A stretch of DNA of 64,000 bases from Rhizomys pruinosus (GCA_009823505.1 VZQC01005757.1:389380-453379), one strand, 5' to 3'; positions 46,681 to 58,316 are shown, counted from the stretch's first letter. Numbers and translations are program-made. Notes: generated from the letters alone by a model not told the origin.

Positions 46681-46977
46681 ATACCTTTTATAGTATTCTT
46701 TTTGCACATAATTGCTTTGGCTAGCCTTGTGCCTCCATGTAAATTTTAAGATTTGTTTTCTGTCTGTGAGTAAAGGCCCTAGTATTTTGATTGTGAGTGC
46801 ATTGAATTTGTGGATTGCTTTTGATCAGATGGCCATTTTCACAATAATAATTCTTCTAATTCATTAGCAATGAGAGATCTTTCCATCTTCTAGTATCTTC
46901 CTCACTTTCTTCCTTTAGTGTCTTAATGTTTTCATTGTAGAGGTGTTTCATCTCTTGGTTAGGTTTAGTATCAGGTA

Positions 46978-46978
<1 letters not shown>

Positions 46979-47017
<39 letters not shown>

Positions 47018-47021
47018 TGTG
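46979..47021. repeat. (GT)n microsatellite
   Basis: About 15 uninterrupted GT units, then an interrupted ATGTGTGTGTG stretch within the old L1. Confidence 0.95.
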
Positions 47022-47039
47022 ATGTATACTGTGCATGTT

Positions 47040-47163
47040 TTTTTTTTTTTTTTTGAAACAGGGCCTCCTTGTAGCCCCAACTGTCCTGGAACTTGCTATG
47101 TAGAGCAGGCTTGCCTCCCGAGTCCTGGGATTAAAGGTATGCATTACCATGCTTGGCCGACTT
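47040..47163 (-). mobile_element. B1 SINE in old L1
   Basis: A T16 run, GAAACAGGGCCTCCTTGTAG, CCCAACTGTCCTGGAACTTG and CTGGGATTAAAGGTATGC. A short B1 with an internal deletion, inserted into the old antisense L1. Confidence 0.9.
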
Positions 47164-47395
47164 ATTTTTCAGTCTGTCACTGGTATTGAGGAAGGCTACT
47201 GATAACAATTTTTGCTTATTAATTTTGTATCTTACCAACTTACTGAAAGTATTCATCAGCTCTGAGAGGTTTATTATGGAGTATTTAGGGACCTTTTATG
47301 TAGAGAATCATATTCCATGCAAGTAGGAATACTTTGACTCCTCTTTTCCTATTTGTATTTATTTAATGTCCTTATCTTATTGATCTTGCTATGGG

Positions 47396-48397
47396 GAACT
47401 TGGAGATGGAGGGAATTGAGGGTGTATATGAGCAAGACACATTATATATACATATATATATATATATATTGTGTGTGTGTGTATATGCATATTTGTATAT
47501 GAAATTTTTAAAGAGTAAAAAAGGAAAATATATGTGGGATTAGGACAGGTTTTGTAAAATGCAGATAGATAAGAGTGGGGTTATTTTGCTACTATTGACA
47601 ATTATAGTGGGCATATAAACTCTCAATTATATCTATTTTTCTGTTATAGAGAAGGTAATTTTCAACAAAAATTTAAGCTTCAGTATAATGAAAGACTGGG
47701 GCTTTAATTTTATATAATTTTATTTACAGTGAACATCATTTACATGTGGATAAATACTAGCTACCAGAAAGTTGTGTTTATGTTTATCTTCAAATATCAA
47801 ATATTTCAGTGAAGTTAAGTTGGATGCCCTCTTTGTACCAAGGTTAATGGAAGTTTAGTGGCTACTGTCCACTCCAAATCCTGCACTGCCAAAGAATATT
47901 TCCTTTTCAGATATACTTTGGTGTCATATGAAATTTGTCTTCAATTGATTTGCCTTTATTAACAGCTAAAGTATTTTTTAAATTTTTTTTATTCAGAATA
48001 TATCAAGCACTTAATTTATGATAGAACATGTCAAAGTTCATATACAAATCATTGAAATATAAAATACTTAATTGTTTGCAAGTTAACTTACGGATTATTT
48101 TTCTAATATTCTATTTGACACTACCATTTTACTAGTGTACAAATGACTTCTAGTCTACAAAAATGTCTGTTTGCAAAGCATGATAAAATGACTCATGGCA
48201 CAATAACTTAGCAAAACATTGACTATTAACATGATCACTTTGTCTTTATATCATTAAGCAAGCCCCTTATTCCAAATCTTCTCTGAGTTTCAATAATTAC
48301 TTTCCCCAACTATTAACAGGAATTCCATTGTACATTCCTTCTTCCTTCAGCTAGGGTTGATATTATACTCTTTAAAATATCTCTTTTAAAGAAATTA
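47396..48397. other. Mostly unrecognised; (TA)n/(GT)n tract
   Basis: TATATATACATATATATATA at about 47443-47469 is followed by GTGTGTGTGTGT to 47482. The rest is AT-rich unique-looking sequence. Confidence 0.45.
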
Positions 48398-48610
48398 TTT
48401 TATTTATTTTAATGTGGATGAGTGTTTTGTCTGTATGTGTTTAAGTGAACCACACACATGCAATGCCTGTAGAAGACAGAAGAGGGCATCAGTTCCCTTG
48501 GAACTGGAGTTATATACAGTTGTTAACTGCCATGTGGGTGCTGGGAACTGAACCCAGGTCCTGTGCAAGAGCAACTGGTTATGTTAACTGCTGAACCAAC
48601 TCTCCAGTTG
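48398..48610 (-). mobile_element. B2-family SINE, old
   Basis: GAGTGTTTTGTCTGTATGTG, CCCTTGGAACTGGAGTTATA, GGTGCTGGGAACTGAACCCA and CCAACTCTCCAG. CpGs lost, single 17-bp unit. Confidence 0.92.
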
Positions 48611-48619
48611 CTTTAAACT

Positions 48620-48835
48620 ACACACAGATTTTCACTTGTTGTTAAAAAGGAGTGAAAACGGGATAGAACAAAAGGGCAGAGGGGGATGCAGAAAACTTGC
48701 GGCAGAGTGCATGATCTGGGATGGGTAGGGGTGGGGTGGGGGGAAGGGAAGGGGATATATGCCTGAACTGAATTGGAAAATGATGTATGAAATACACAAA
48801 GCATCAATAAAAAAATAAAATAAAAGATATTTTAA
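48620..48835 (+). mobile_element. L1 3' end with the last part of the long extension
   Basis: TTTTCACTTGTTGTTAAAAA corresponds to about 28097-28108 of the long-3' L1. CGGCAGAGTGCATGATCTGG, the G-rich block at 48720-48755 and TGATGTATGAAATACACAAA match 28139-28241. It ends in ATCAATAAAAAAATAAAATA. Heavily 5'-truncated, TSD not resolved. Confidence 0.8.
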
Positions 48836-50116
48836 AAGAAAAACAACAACAACAAAAACAAAAAACAACAACAACAAAAAAACATGTCACCTTGATCAGG
48901 ACTACTTTACACATTCTGTGTTGTGTAAATCACCATGAGCACTGACATTTCCCACCAGGGACTTTCTTCTTTCTCTATAGCCTCTTCTTCCTCTTTATGG
49001 CCTATCCCATAGAAAGGTCTCAAGGGGTGAAGGAACATTCTGGAGGACATTTATATGGTGAATATGGTAACCTATGATCTGAGCCTGTAGGCTGCCCATG
49101 GAATCAATTCCTTCCAGGTGTTCTCTCATGTCTCAGCCCATTCCTGCCACATACCATCCAGTCAAGTCCCTTTGTTGAACTTCTAAAGTCTGTACCACAT
49201 AATCAATAGATATTTCCCAATTTCTCCGAAGTATAGCCTTTATCTCATTGAGCCTCAACTGAAGTCTTCCTGCCCAAACACATTCCTTCAGGACATTTAT
49301 CTTTGGATCCCTGTCTCTCTGTTTTCCAGACATCTTTGTATATTATTTGAATGTGCCTCTGTATATTTCATCTATTTCATTCTCAGCTCATTGATTTGTT
49401 GTTTCCCTCTGTTGCTTCCCTGTTTGAATCCTACTGTAGGAAACTTTTCTTTTTATGCCGAACAGGGACCACGCGGCCCTGCTAAGGGGGATGGGGACAC
49501 GGCGCCTGACAACAGTTGCTGTGGGGAGCTGACCTCTCAGTGCAGAGACCAGCCAGCTACCTCCTGCAGCCTAGTTTAAGTGGTAACTCCAACTTAGGCT
49601 CTTGGCCTGGACCCACGAGATACGTGTTCCACTCTTGGCTGTGACTTCCCACCTGCCCAGAGCCTGGACAGGAATTTCACTCACAACACCAGCTATTCAG
49701 GTTGGTGGTCAGCAAAGGGAACCTCTTTCCAACCACACTGGCCACCTGAACGAAATGCAGGCCTAACTTAGCCTGTATGTGAGCAATAATTAATAAAAAT
49801 AATGGAATAAAAATTGCATGATGATGTTACTATGAATTCAAATTTACTCCTTGCCACAGCTTGCTTTTATAAAGCAAATGACGTCAGTTCCCAGGATCAA
49901 TCATAAGCCCCCCAACTCCGCACCACTGCACACCTTGCTCCACCCAGTGTCATGTACCTAGGCCATGCTGCTTACTCCTCCTTGGGGCAGAGCCAGACTC
50001 TTGGCCATGTGGTGCCCTGAGGCATGCCAGCTGGAAAGCTAGCCTGCAATTCAAGCTGGATTTCCCTATATCCTACCTCATGGATTTAAAGGTTTATAGA
50101 ATACAAGTTCAGCCTA
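48836..50116. other. Unassigned; includes an A/C-rich run and a GC-rich block
   Basis: 48836-48885 is A-rich with CAA repeats. The minus strand at 49133-49333 has a 66-codon frame with no recognised domain. 49455-49760 is relatively GC-rich (from CCGAACAGGGACC to GCCACCTGAACG) and is followed by two AATAAA motifs at 49789-49812. This could be an old LTR or a retrocopy, but I cannot decide. Confidence 0.35.
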
Positions 50117-50190
50117 TTTAGTGTTACACATGAGGAAACCAAGTACCAAGTCAGTTAGTATCACTAACCGTGATTGACTACAGAGTTTGG
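50117..50190 (+). mobile_element. Possible MIR fragment
   Basis: ACACATGAGGAAACCAAGTA, then AAGTCAGTTAGTATCACTAA, weakly follow the MIR core. Confidence 0.3.
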
Positions 50191-50257
50191 AAGGAAAGAC
50201 ATTGAGATTATATTGGTATTTGGAGCTTGGTCTACCTGTGGGATACTAAACTGAGGT

Positions 50258-50640
50258 ATTGTGATAGTTAACATTGAATGTCAACTGGACAGGATCCTGA
50301 CCTGGCCTAGGAGAAAACCTCTGGCCATGTCAAGGAGGGACTTTCTAGATTAGGTTAAGAGTGGTGGGAAAAGCCACCCTAATCAAGGATGGCACTAGTG
50401 CCTGGGCTGGGGTCCTGGACTGAGTCAAAGGGAAAAAGCAAGCTGAGAAGCAATATTCATCTCTTTCTGCTTCCGATGGCAGATGAAATGTGACCAGCTG
50501 CCTCGTGCCCCTGCTGCCATGGCTTTCCCACCACGATGGACTGTACCCTCAAATCACCAGCTGAGATAAACCATTTCCCCTCAAGTTTTTTTTTTCTCAT
50601 GTACTTGAGAGGAAATAACAAGAAAAATAACTAATAGAGG
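50258..50640 (+). mobile_element. Rodent LTR-like dispersed repeat (MT-type)
   Basis: GATAGTTAACATTGAATGTC, AACTGGACAGG, GGGCTGGGGTCCTGGACTGA, ATGTGACCAGCTGCCTCGTG and AATAACTAATAGAGG follow a known rodent LTR layout of the ERVL-MaLR group. Confidence 0.6.
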
Positions 50641-51269
50641 TGTCTAACATGCAGATCTTGCTACCCGTGGGTGTGCACTGATAGAGACCTGGTTCTGGAG
50701 CTCATTCTTATAGAAGTGGAAGTAGAAGGTTAGAGCAGTTGGGAATATTTAACACTAGAAAATGGACAAGTACTGGATTTTGGAGATTCCCCAAATCAAC
50801 AATTTTCTGGGAAAAGTTGGAGGAGGACATGGAGGAGGGAAAATAAAGGTGAATAAAGAAGGCAGTGGGCAGGGAGGCAAAAGCAGGAGAGGCTGCTGTC
50901 CTGAGGAGAGGAGGGAGTCCACTGAATCCTCTCTCATGGAAGGGGGCACCCTGCTCTGTGTTCCCTGCAGTACTGGGTAAACTCCCATTCACATGTCCCA
51001 CAAGACTTGTCCATATTTACAGAGTTACAGAGATAGCAATAGAAACTATGTAAGTATCTCATTCCAGCTCTAAATGATAAAAATAAAACAATATGAAATT
51101 TGCCTTAAACATTGCATGTGACAAGAATTTAAAGTATTGGACTTTTACAATAGTGTATAAGCAAAATTTTTATAATCAGGCAGTCAGAGAAAACTATTAT
51201 TTGTGAATTATTCGAATATGGATAATCTTAAAATATCATATTTTTCAATGTGTACATATATTAATATTT
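50641..51269. other. No recognised feature
   Basis: A purine-rich stretch at 50818-50935 gives overlapping frames on both strands. None has a domain. Confidence 0.4.
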
Positions 51270-51484
51270 TGTTATTTTTATTTCTATGTGTGTAAGTGTA
51301 TTGTCTGGATGCATGTACTTGCACACATGCTTTGCAATGCCCACGAAGTTCAGAAGATGGTGTTGGCTTCCTCTGGAACTGTCAACTGGACAGTTGTTAG
51401 CTGCTCTGTGGGTGCTATGAATCAAATCCAGGTCCTCTGCAAAAACAACCAGTGCTCTTAGTCACTGAGCCATCTCTCCAGGAC
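51270..51484 (-). mobile_element. B2-family SINE, old
   Basis: AAGTGTATTGTCTGGATGCA, CCCACGAAGTTCAGAAGATG, TGGGTGCTATGAATCAAATC and CACTGAGCCATCTCTCCAGG. The SINE's middle is diverged by a partial local repeat (CTGTCAACTGGACAGTTG). Confidence 0.92.
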
Positions 51485-51536
51485 CTCAATATATTTTTTT
51501 ATTGATTTTTTTCATTTGGGTTTCACACAGTATATC

Positions 51537-53362
51537 TGTATTAGTTACTTTTCTGTTGCTGTGACAAAACACCATGAATTAGAGAAGAAGGGTTTATTTG
51601 GGCTTATGTTTCCAGAGGAATCGGGGTCCATCATGGTGGAAGGAGGTAAGGGGTCCATCATGGAGGAAGGAGGAACAGAGTAAGGGCAGAAAAGGAAATT
51701 AAGAATTCACACCTTCAAGCAGGCTCAATGAAGCAGAACATGACTGGAAATCCAGCAAAGCTTAAGAACTCTTAAAGCCTGCCCCCAGTGACTCATTTCT
51801 TCAGGAAGGCCACACCTTCTAAAACCTCCCAAAACAGCACCACCAACTGGGGACAAAATATCCCAATGCTTGGAAACTATGGGGGACATTCTCATTCAAA
51901 ATACCACATTCCACTCCCTGACCTCCATATGCTCATGACCATACAAAAGGCAAAATGCATCTACTCCACGTTTAAAAGTCCCCATAGTATTTACCAGACC
52001 CAATGCTATTCAGAAGTCCACAGGTAAAGGCTATTCTGAGACTAAAGGCAATCCTAACTGTAAGTCCCTGTAAAATCAAAAGACACATTACATAGTCCCA
52101 ACACACAATGGAACTGAATACACATCATTCCAAAAGGAAGGAATCGGGGTAGATTGGGGAAATACTGGGATAATACAGGACTGAAAACCAGCAGGGCAAA
52201 CACCAAATCCTGTAGCTTCATGTCTGACTTCTAGGGTTTTACTTCCAAAGGGCTTGCCTTGTTGACTCAGTCACTCCAGCTTTGATGAGTCCAACATACA
52301 TTTCTCTCTTGGGCTACTACCACTCCCTGTATGCTGCTCTCCTTTGGAAGATGTCTCATGGCTCTGGCATCTCCAACATCTTCTTGAGGTCTCCACTGCT
52401 AACCACGCTTCACTTTCACAGCTTCAAGCAATGGCTGGTCAGGGCCTGTCAAGGTTTGCTGCATGCTGCCTGGCCTTGGCGGCTGTCTGAAACCTCAGAG
52501 GCAGCTCTCATGCCTTTAAAGCTATCACCACATGAACAACACTGCCAAGTTTGGCTGCCAGTTTGGGGTGGACATTGGCCTGCTTCATCCACATTACCAG
52601 CAGCTTTTGTGGGTTGCAATTTTCTAGGAGGAAATGCCTTAAGCTTTCTCCCTCCACAAGCTGGAGGCTTAGTTGGACATGGTCTTGCTCTGAAGGCACT
52701 CTTTCCATTGTTTACTTGAAAATCTCTAGGCCTCTCCTTGAATCACTTTAATCTCCTCAATAAAGAGATCTCTCCTTCAGCACATGCTTTGGCTCCAACT
52801 TAATCTTCCTGCTGCTATATTTCAATCCAAACTGCACATTCAGCATTTCTTTGTGACTCACTTGTTCTTCTTCACTGTAGATCTCTGTAATATACACCAT
52901 TAATAGCCACACTATTTTTTGTACATTAATTAAACTATCTTGGAATTTTCTCCACCAAAGAAATTAGTTCATTACTTTTCAACTTAGACTCAGGAAAGCT
53001 TTTAGGCTATGGGCAGACACAGGGCACACTCTGCCAGTTTCATTGCTTAAGTCCTTATTTCCCACTGCATTGTTCTCAGAATTACTTTCTTCCAGGCTCC
53101 AAAATCTTCCACATTCTTCCAAAAACTCACATAGTTAGGCTCATCATAGCCAACTACCCACTCCATGGCACTAACTTTTTGTTGCTGGGATAAAATACCA
53201 TGACCAAGGGAACGCATAGGAAGAAGACTTTACTTGAGCTTATGGTTCCACGTTGCAGAAGGATTACAGTCCCTCATGGAGGGGAACCTGGTGATATGGC
53301 TGGAACAAAAAGAGCACTCACATCTTCAAGAGTCCTCACATATGTTTCCCAGGAAGCACAGC
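51537..53362 (-). mobile_element. ERVL-MaLR element: LTR, internal region, partial LTR
   Basis: 51537-51905 is an LTR on the minus strand (TTAGTTACTTTTCTGTTGCT, GTGACAAAACACCATGA). 51906-53160 is internal sequence typical of non-coding MaLR elements (CCACTCCCTGACC, TAAAAGTCCCCATAG, AACCAGCAGGGCAAAC, TCTCTTGGGCTACTACCACT). 53165-53362 is a second, truncated LTR beginning with the same GTTGCTGGGATAAAATACCA motif. Both LTRs share orientation. No gag, pol or env frame is present. The 145-codon frame at 52282 lies in the internal region and shows no domain. A primer-binding-like GCCATGGAGTGGG lies on the minus strand at 53167-53155. Confidence 0.75.
51624..51677. repeat. 27-bp tandem duplication in the MaLR LTR
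   Basis: GGGGTCCATCATGGTGGAAG beginning near 51624 is repeated as GGGGTCCATCATGGAGGAAG about 27 bp later. Confidence 0.8.
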
Positions 53363-53380
53363 CTGAAAATATCATATTTT

Positions 53381-53656
53381 AAGAATAAGAGAACAGGGCT
53401 GGAGAGATGGCCTGGCGGTTAAGAGCGCTGACCACTCTTGCAGAGGACCCGGGTTCGATCCCAGCACCCACATGGCAGCTGAGAACCATCTGAAACTCCA
53501 ATTCCAGGAGAACTCCAGTTCCAGGGGAATCCGACACCCTCTTCTGACCTCCGCAGCATTGCACGTCACGGGGACACAAACTTGCATGCAGACAATACAT
53601 TCATACCCATACAGAAATAAATGAAAAAAATAAATAAATGAAGAATAAGAGAACAG
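53381..53656 (+). mobile_element. B2-family SINE with exact 16-bp TSD
   Basis: AAGAATAAGAGAACAG occurs at 53381-53396 and 53641-53656. The body at 53397-53640 is full length with the 17-bp duplication. One base is missing in the B box (GGGTTCGATCCCAG). Confidence 0.97.
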
Positions 53657-53838
53657 TATAATATATTTATCAACATATTAGGTTCCCAGTTAATTTAGTG
53701 TTATTTAATTTATAGAATTGTAATAAGTTAGAGGCTCAAAATAACTCATGAAAGCAATAAATATTAGTGAGAAACTATTTTACATTTCTATGAAATTACT
53801 ATGTTTCAAACTTAATCAGATTAAAGACAATCAAGAAA

Positions 53839-53979
53839 TGTTTTTTTGAGATAGGGTCTTCCACCTCTAGCTGGTCTGGAACTCACTATTTACACCAGGC
53901 TAGTTTTGATTTCACACAGATATGCCTGCCTCTGCCTCTGAGTGATAGGATTAAAGGTGTGGGCCACCACATCTAGCAT
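53839..53979 (-). mobile_element. B1 SINE
   Basis: TTTTGAGATAGGGTCTTCC, GCTGGTCTGGAACTCACTAT and GATAGGATTAAAGGTGTGGG: a diverged reverse-complement B1. Confidence 0.9.
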
Positions 53980-54379
53980 AAGAATTTTTAAGACATGATT
54001 AGTACTTGGATTATTGCTTTAGAATGTCCAAAAAAGAGGGTGCAGTTGGTATAACTCTTCCCATCTCACATCACATGCACTATCTATGGATGCACATGTG
54101 ACATTACAATGTAAATACATGTGATACATGCAAGAAAATATTAGGGGGCTGAAATTCCCATGCAGTCCTGGGTAAATTTAAATATTTGAATATTGATTGT
54201 CCTAACCTCTCAGAAGTTAATATCTGAAGGAGCATTAAAAGTTGTACTTATTATAGCAACCAAAAAGGTGAGAAACGGAAACCAAAAAAGTTATTGGAGA
54301 TTAGCAAGATTTAGAGATTAATAATAATAATCATAATGTAACAACAATAATTATATTAACTACTTCTGCAAAACTATTG
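53980..54379. other. No recognised feature
   Basis: Contains an AATAATAATAAT stretch near 54320. No gene was seen. Confidence 0.4.
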
Positions 54380-54515
54380 TGTATCAGGAAATATCTTAAG
54401 TATAACATCTATTCAGTCCTTACTGGTTAGATTATCTTTCCTGTTTGACAGACAATAAAATTGATACCCTGAGAGATTAAATTATTTTTATGCCTTAGCT
54501 AGATAAAGCAAGTAT
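54380..54515 (+). mobile_element. MIR-like fragment
   Basis: AAATATCTTAAGTATAACAT, CAGTCCTTACTGG, GACAGACAATAAAATTGATA and GATTAAATTATTTTTATGCC follow MIR order, weakly. Confidence 0.4.
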
Positions 54516-54570
54516 ATATTTCATGGTCTCCTTTTGTGACATTTTGAAATGCAGAATAGGTAATTCTGTT

Positions 54571-57171
54571 TAAAAACAATTTCACTATTGCCACTATGGA
54601 AAGCAGTGTGGAGAACTCTTAGAAGACTCAAAATGAGCTTGCCATTTGACCCAGTCATACCACTCCTGGGCATATACCCACAAGACTCATCTTACTGCAG
54701 AAATACATGCACAGCTATATTTATTGCAGCTCTGTTCACAATAGCAAAAAGCTGGAACCAACCTAAATGCCCCTCAACTGACGAGTGGATAGAGAAAATG
54801 TGGTACATGTACACAATGGAGTTCTATGCAGCGGTAAAGAAAGACAACATCATGAACTTTGCAGGTAAATGGATGGACGTGAAGTAACACAATCCCAGAA
54901 AAAAAAATGAAGTAACACAGTCCCAGAAAAACAAACGACGAATGTATACCCTCATATATGGTGCTAGGCCTATACCCAGTTATAATATTTTTTGTGGAGA
55001 CGGATGCATATTAAAGAAACAACAGAAAGACGGCATCAGAAAAAACTGACTGAAATGGTTAATAGGAAGGGTGGGAGGGGGTGGGAGAGGGACATGGGTA
55101 TATATTATTATATACATATTTAATTGATGTGAGTTCAACAAGTATCCAATTTCCCAGACTCTGTCTACAGGTTCAAGGTGTTTTTAGGACTTATGTAAAA
55201 GTAAATATGTGTATATTAAACAACTGCTTGGTTTAAAGGTTCTGAGGTTCTGATTAAAACGTAATGGTAAGCATCTGAGTTAATTGGAAATAAATTGTTG
55301 TATCCACATTTGTTTTACTTAAAACTGTTTTAACAATAAACTTTGGGATTGGCACATACAAATGTTCTCTATAATTTTTCTGTTGTACTGTATCACCTTG
55401 TGCATTCTTTTTACCTGTGGATGATTGAACTTAAAAAAATTTTAAGTTTCCTTAAATTTTTTAAGTTAAGTTTCCTTCCCAAGTTAAAACATACCATCCC
55501 CAAAACAGCATGGGGAATTGATGAAATCTGCACCTTGATTCCAGCTATAGGTATGTGTAATACAACTGCCTTTTTGAGACTCAGGGGTCAAAAAAACAAA
55601 ATTCTAAATTAAAAAGGGGGATACAGATATATGAACCTTTTTGTCAAAAACCTTGCAATTCAAATCTAAAACTAACTACAGAAAGATTTGTATGCTCCAA
55701 AGATCAAATGTCACCAACTTAATGGCTGAGAAAGAAAAGATACAGCTTTGCATTGTGTTGGATGTACCAGGAAGTCCCAGCAGAATGGTTGGCCCGTCTG
55801 AACTTGAAAAGAAGAAAAGCCTCAGAACAACCCACCTGGTGGATCCCTACTTGTAACAACTATTTATAATGAGTCCTAATGAAACTTACTTCTAGGTGCC
55901 GCAAGGTTTTTAAACAACGAGAGGCTTTCTTACATCCCTCCCATAGAACAAGGAGAAATATGATGAGATGAGGTCGTTCTCCAACTGTAAATTGGAGCCA
56001 ACGTTATAGTTTGTAATCTCTTATAAAAATGGTTAAAACTGTCTTCTTTAATTGACTAATGACATAGGAACTGTGAAAAGGGTATTCTCTATTCATATCC
56101 AATATAATACTAAAGTCTCCTGAAGCTATGCACTTAGCCAAATATATTAATACAGGGGAGCTCTGATATCAGCAATGGATTATTCTACCAAGGAGATGTT
56201 GGCCAGGGAAATCCAACCCCCCCCCCCAAAATATAAGGCTGCTTGCCTGTAAACTGGGATACCCGCAAGAAGAGGAGGCAAGCCCTGCTGGTCCAAGACC
56301 TGATGTAAGCATGGAAAGATGTATTGAACTGCACTTGCAAGTGTACAGTTGTCTCTGGAATACCCAGAGAGTGTTACAAAGGCCACTAAACCAATAAAGC
56401 AAAATAGGTCTCCTGAGTCAAGCAAGACTCCTCTGTCAGCAGCAGCTACACCTTACCTGCCTGGAAAACTGTGCAACAGTGAGCAGCCATATGCCCATAT
56501 ATCCCAAATCTAATTGGCTATTAGCCTCTCCTTGGAGGAATAACCCATGGCTGATGCCACAAGCTTACATCTTCTAGTTGGTTAGGAGTGTTATAAAGCC
56601 ACCAGTAAGACCCTGTCATATTTTACAGAAAAAAAGTAATTATGGATTAACATACCATCCAAACATCTGTGTCTATACCAAAGTAACCTACCATAACAAT
56701 TAGTACTGTTTAAATACCTATATATCTAATTGCTTGTGCTTCATTAGTAGGATTGAAAGGTTATTCCTGGACAAACTGTCAGCCCATGAAAGGAAACAGC
56801 CAGAATTGACCAGAGTCCAAGACAACAGCTCCAGAGAAAGTAGACTGTTTTGCTTCTCATCCACCTATGCCCCTTTTCTAAGCCTAGGGAACAATCTGCA
56901 GAAGAGGGGGCATGATAGAATATAAGGGCTGCAATTGGAGTGAATGATGAAACTACAGCAATATAGTCTGGACACTTATCTGATCAACTTCATTGAACAT
57001 ACAAGCCCCCCCCCCGCCCCAGCTGGATGGTGGGACCCATGGGCTGTGTGGGTTTGGGCACAACTGCTTGCAAATTGGTTTTACATGAAGGATGCTTGTG
57101 CTCATAAATTATTACTTATTGTTAAAAAATGGAAAAAATAAAGAAGTAATAAAAAAATAAAAACAATTTCA
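54571..57171 (+). mobile_element. L1 with ~2.2-kb 3' region, not inverted, 14-bp TSD
   Basis: TAAAAACAATTTCA flanks the element at 54571-54584 and 57158-57171. It starts in the ORF2 C-terminus (CCACTATGGAAAGCAGTGTG), passes through a short 3' UTR and the ~2-kb extension shared with 26.1-28.1 kb, and stops at an A-rich tail after TAAAAAATGGAAAAAATAAA. It lacks the ~130-bp terminal segment present at 28126-28257. Many small deletions separate it from the 25.2-kb copy, so the two are independent old insertions. Confidence 0.94.
54591..54887 (+). pseudogene. L1 ORF2 last ~97 codons, damaged
   Basis: The frame encodes [20 protein letters not shown] through [17 protein letters not shown] and then stops early (KWMDVK) because a deletion removed the ELE-IMLSE segment. 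A 28-bp duplication containing GAAGTAACACARTCCCAGAA follows (54881-54900 and 54909-54928). Confidence 0.9.
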
Positions 57172-57216
57172 TAAAATAGGAAAATGCTTCTCTCTCCCAG
57201 CATGGCTTCCATCTTG

Positions 57217-57395
57217 AAGGTCACCATTTTTTTTTTTTTTTGGTCTTTTCAAGATAGAGTCTCCCTATAGCCTCAGCTGTCCTGAAACTCACTCTGTATA
57301 CCAGGCTGGCCTTGAACTCACAAAGATCCGCCTGCCTCTGCCTCCCAAGTACTAGGATTAAAGGCTAGTGCCACCACGCCTGGCTAAGGTCACCA
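57217..57395 (-). mobile_element. B1 SINE with 10-bp TSD
   Basis: AAGGTCACCA occurs at 57217-57226 and 57386-57395. The well-preserved reverse-complement B1 has a T14-type tail complement and ends CCACCACGCCTGGCT. Confidence 0.95.
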
Positions 57396-58061
57396 CTTCA
57401 TTTAAAGGGATCCAAGTCTTACTTGCCCATCTTCCATGTTGGAAACTTGAAGCTTGCTCTTTCAGTCTAGAATTTTTACTGAGCATTCAGGCATCATAGT
57501 CTTTAAAGAAACACAGAGATAAAAAGGCAAGGCCTTGCTCCTTTGAAGACTATGGTCAGTCTGATAGGGCAGAGTAGTAGAAATCAAAGCCCCAGGTGTG
57601 GGGGAAGACAGAAGAATGAGAAGCTGCCTAGGGTAGGGTTCTGAGGTGGGAGAGGGCAAGGTGGGTTTGAGGTTGAGGCTAACCATCTGACTGGGCTGCC
57701 AAATACAGGTAAGAGGATGGGACAGAGGACATGCAAAGGCCTGTATTTGGACATAGGATATTCTCTTCTATCCAGTACCTACCATTTGGTCATCAGACCA
57801 TCATTTGGAGGTGAACCTCCAAATTCAGGGCCTGTTTTCTCATTCAAAATTTCCTGTCTTACATTGAAGAACAGGCAATGGCTCTCTCTCCCTCTCCTAC
57901 TGAGTTACTGGTGTGTAATGGCCAATCACTCATATTAAGCACCTGTTATTTTGTTTTGACCTTAATCATGACTTACTCTTTCCCAATATACATCAATAGG
58001 TCACATATAATTTGTTGCTTTGAGATCATTTAAGGAGAGTAATCCTTTTTAAAAAAAAAAA
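57396..58061. other. No recognised feature
   Basis: Nothing identifiable. Frames of about 74 codons on both strands lack domains. Confidence 0.4.
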
Positions 58062-58316
58062 ACTTATCTTTAAGGACTGGAGAGATGGCTTAGCAGTTAA
58101 GTGTGCCGACTGCTCTTGCAGAGAACCTGGGTTTGATTCCCAGCACCCACATGGCGGCTAAAAACCATCTTTAACTCCCGTTCCAGGGGAATTCCATGCC
58201 CTCTTCTGACCTCAGCAGCATTGCATGACATGGATGCACCAACCTACATGTAGACAGTACACTCATACACATAAAAAATAAATAAAAATAAAAAATAAAA
58301 AAACCACTTATCTTTA
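58062..58316 (+). mobile_element. B2-family SINE with 11-bp TSD
   Basis: ACTTATCTTTA occurs at 58062-58072 and 58306-58316. The body is full length with partly decayed CpGs, a single 17-bp unit and an AAATAAAAATAAAAAATA tail. Confidence 0.96.

Larger units (their letters stand above)
44990..47395 (-). mobile_element. Old L1 ORF2 fragment, minus strand, interrupted
   Basis: AGGGTTCTCTATTGTATTCC, then GTGGCTCTGTAGAGTAATTT at 44999-45085, is antisense L1 ORF2. It continues after the younger L1 at 46681 (GCACATAATTGCTTTGGCTA, GTGAGTGCATTGAATTTGTG) and again after a (GT)n and B1 at 47170-47395. The pieces are contiguous in L1 order once the insertions are removed. No useful frame survives. Confidence 0.88.

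Noticed and set aside
52282..52719. A 145-codon open frame on the plus strand.
   Set aside because: It lies in the non-coding internal region of a MaLR element, antisense to it, and has no domain.
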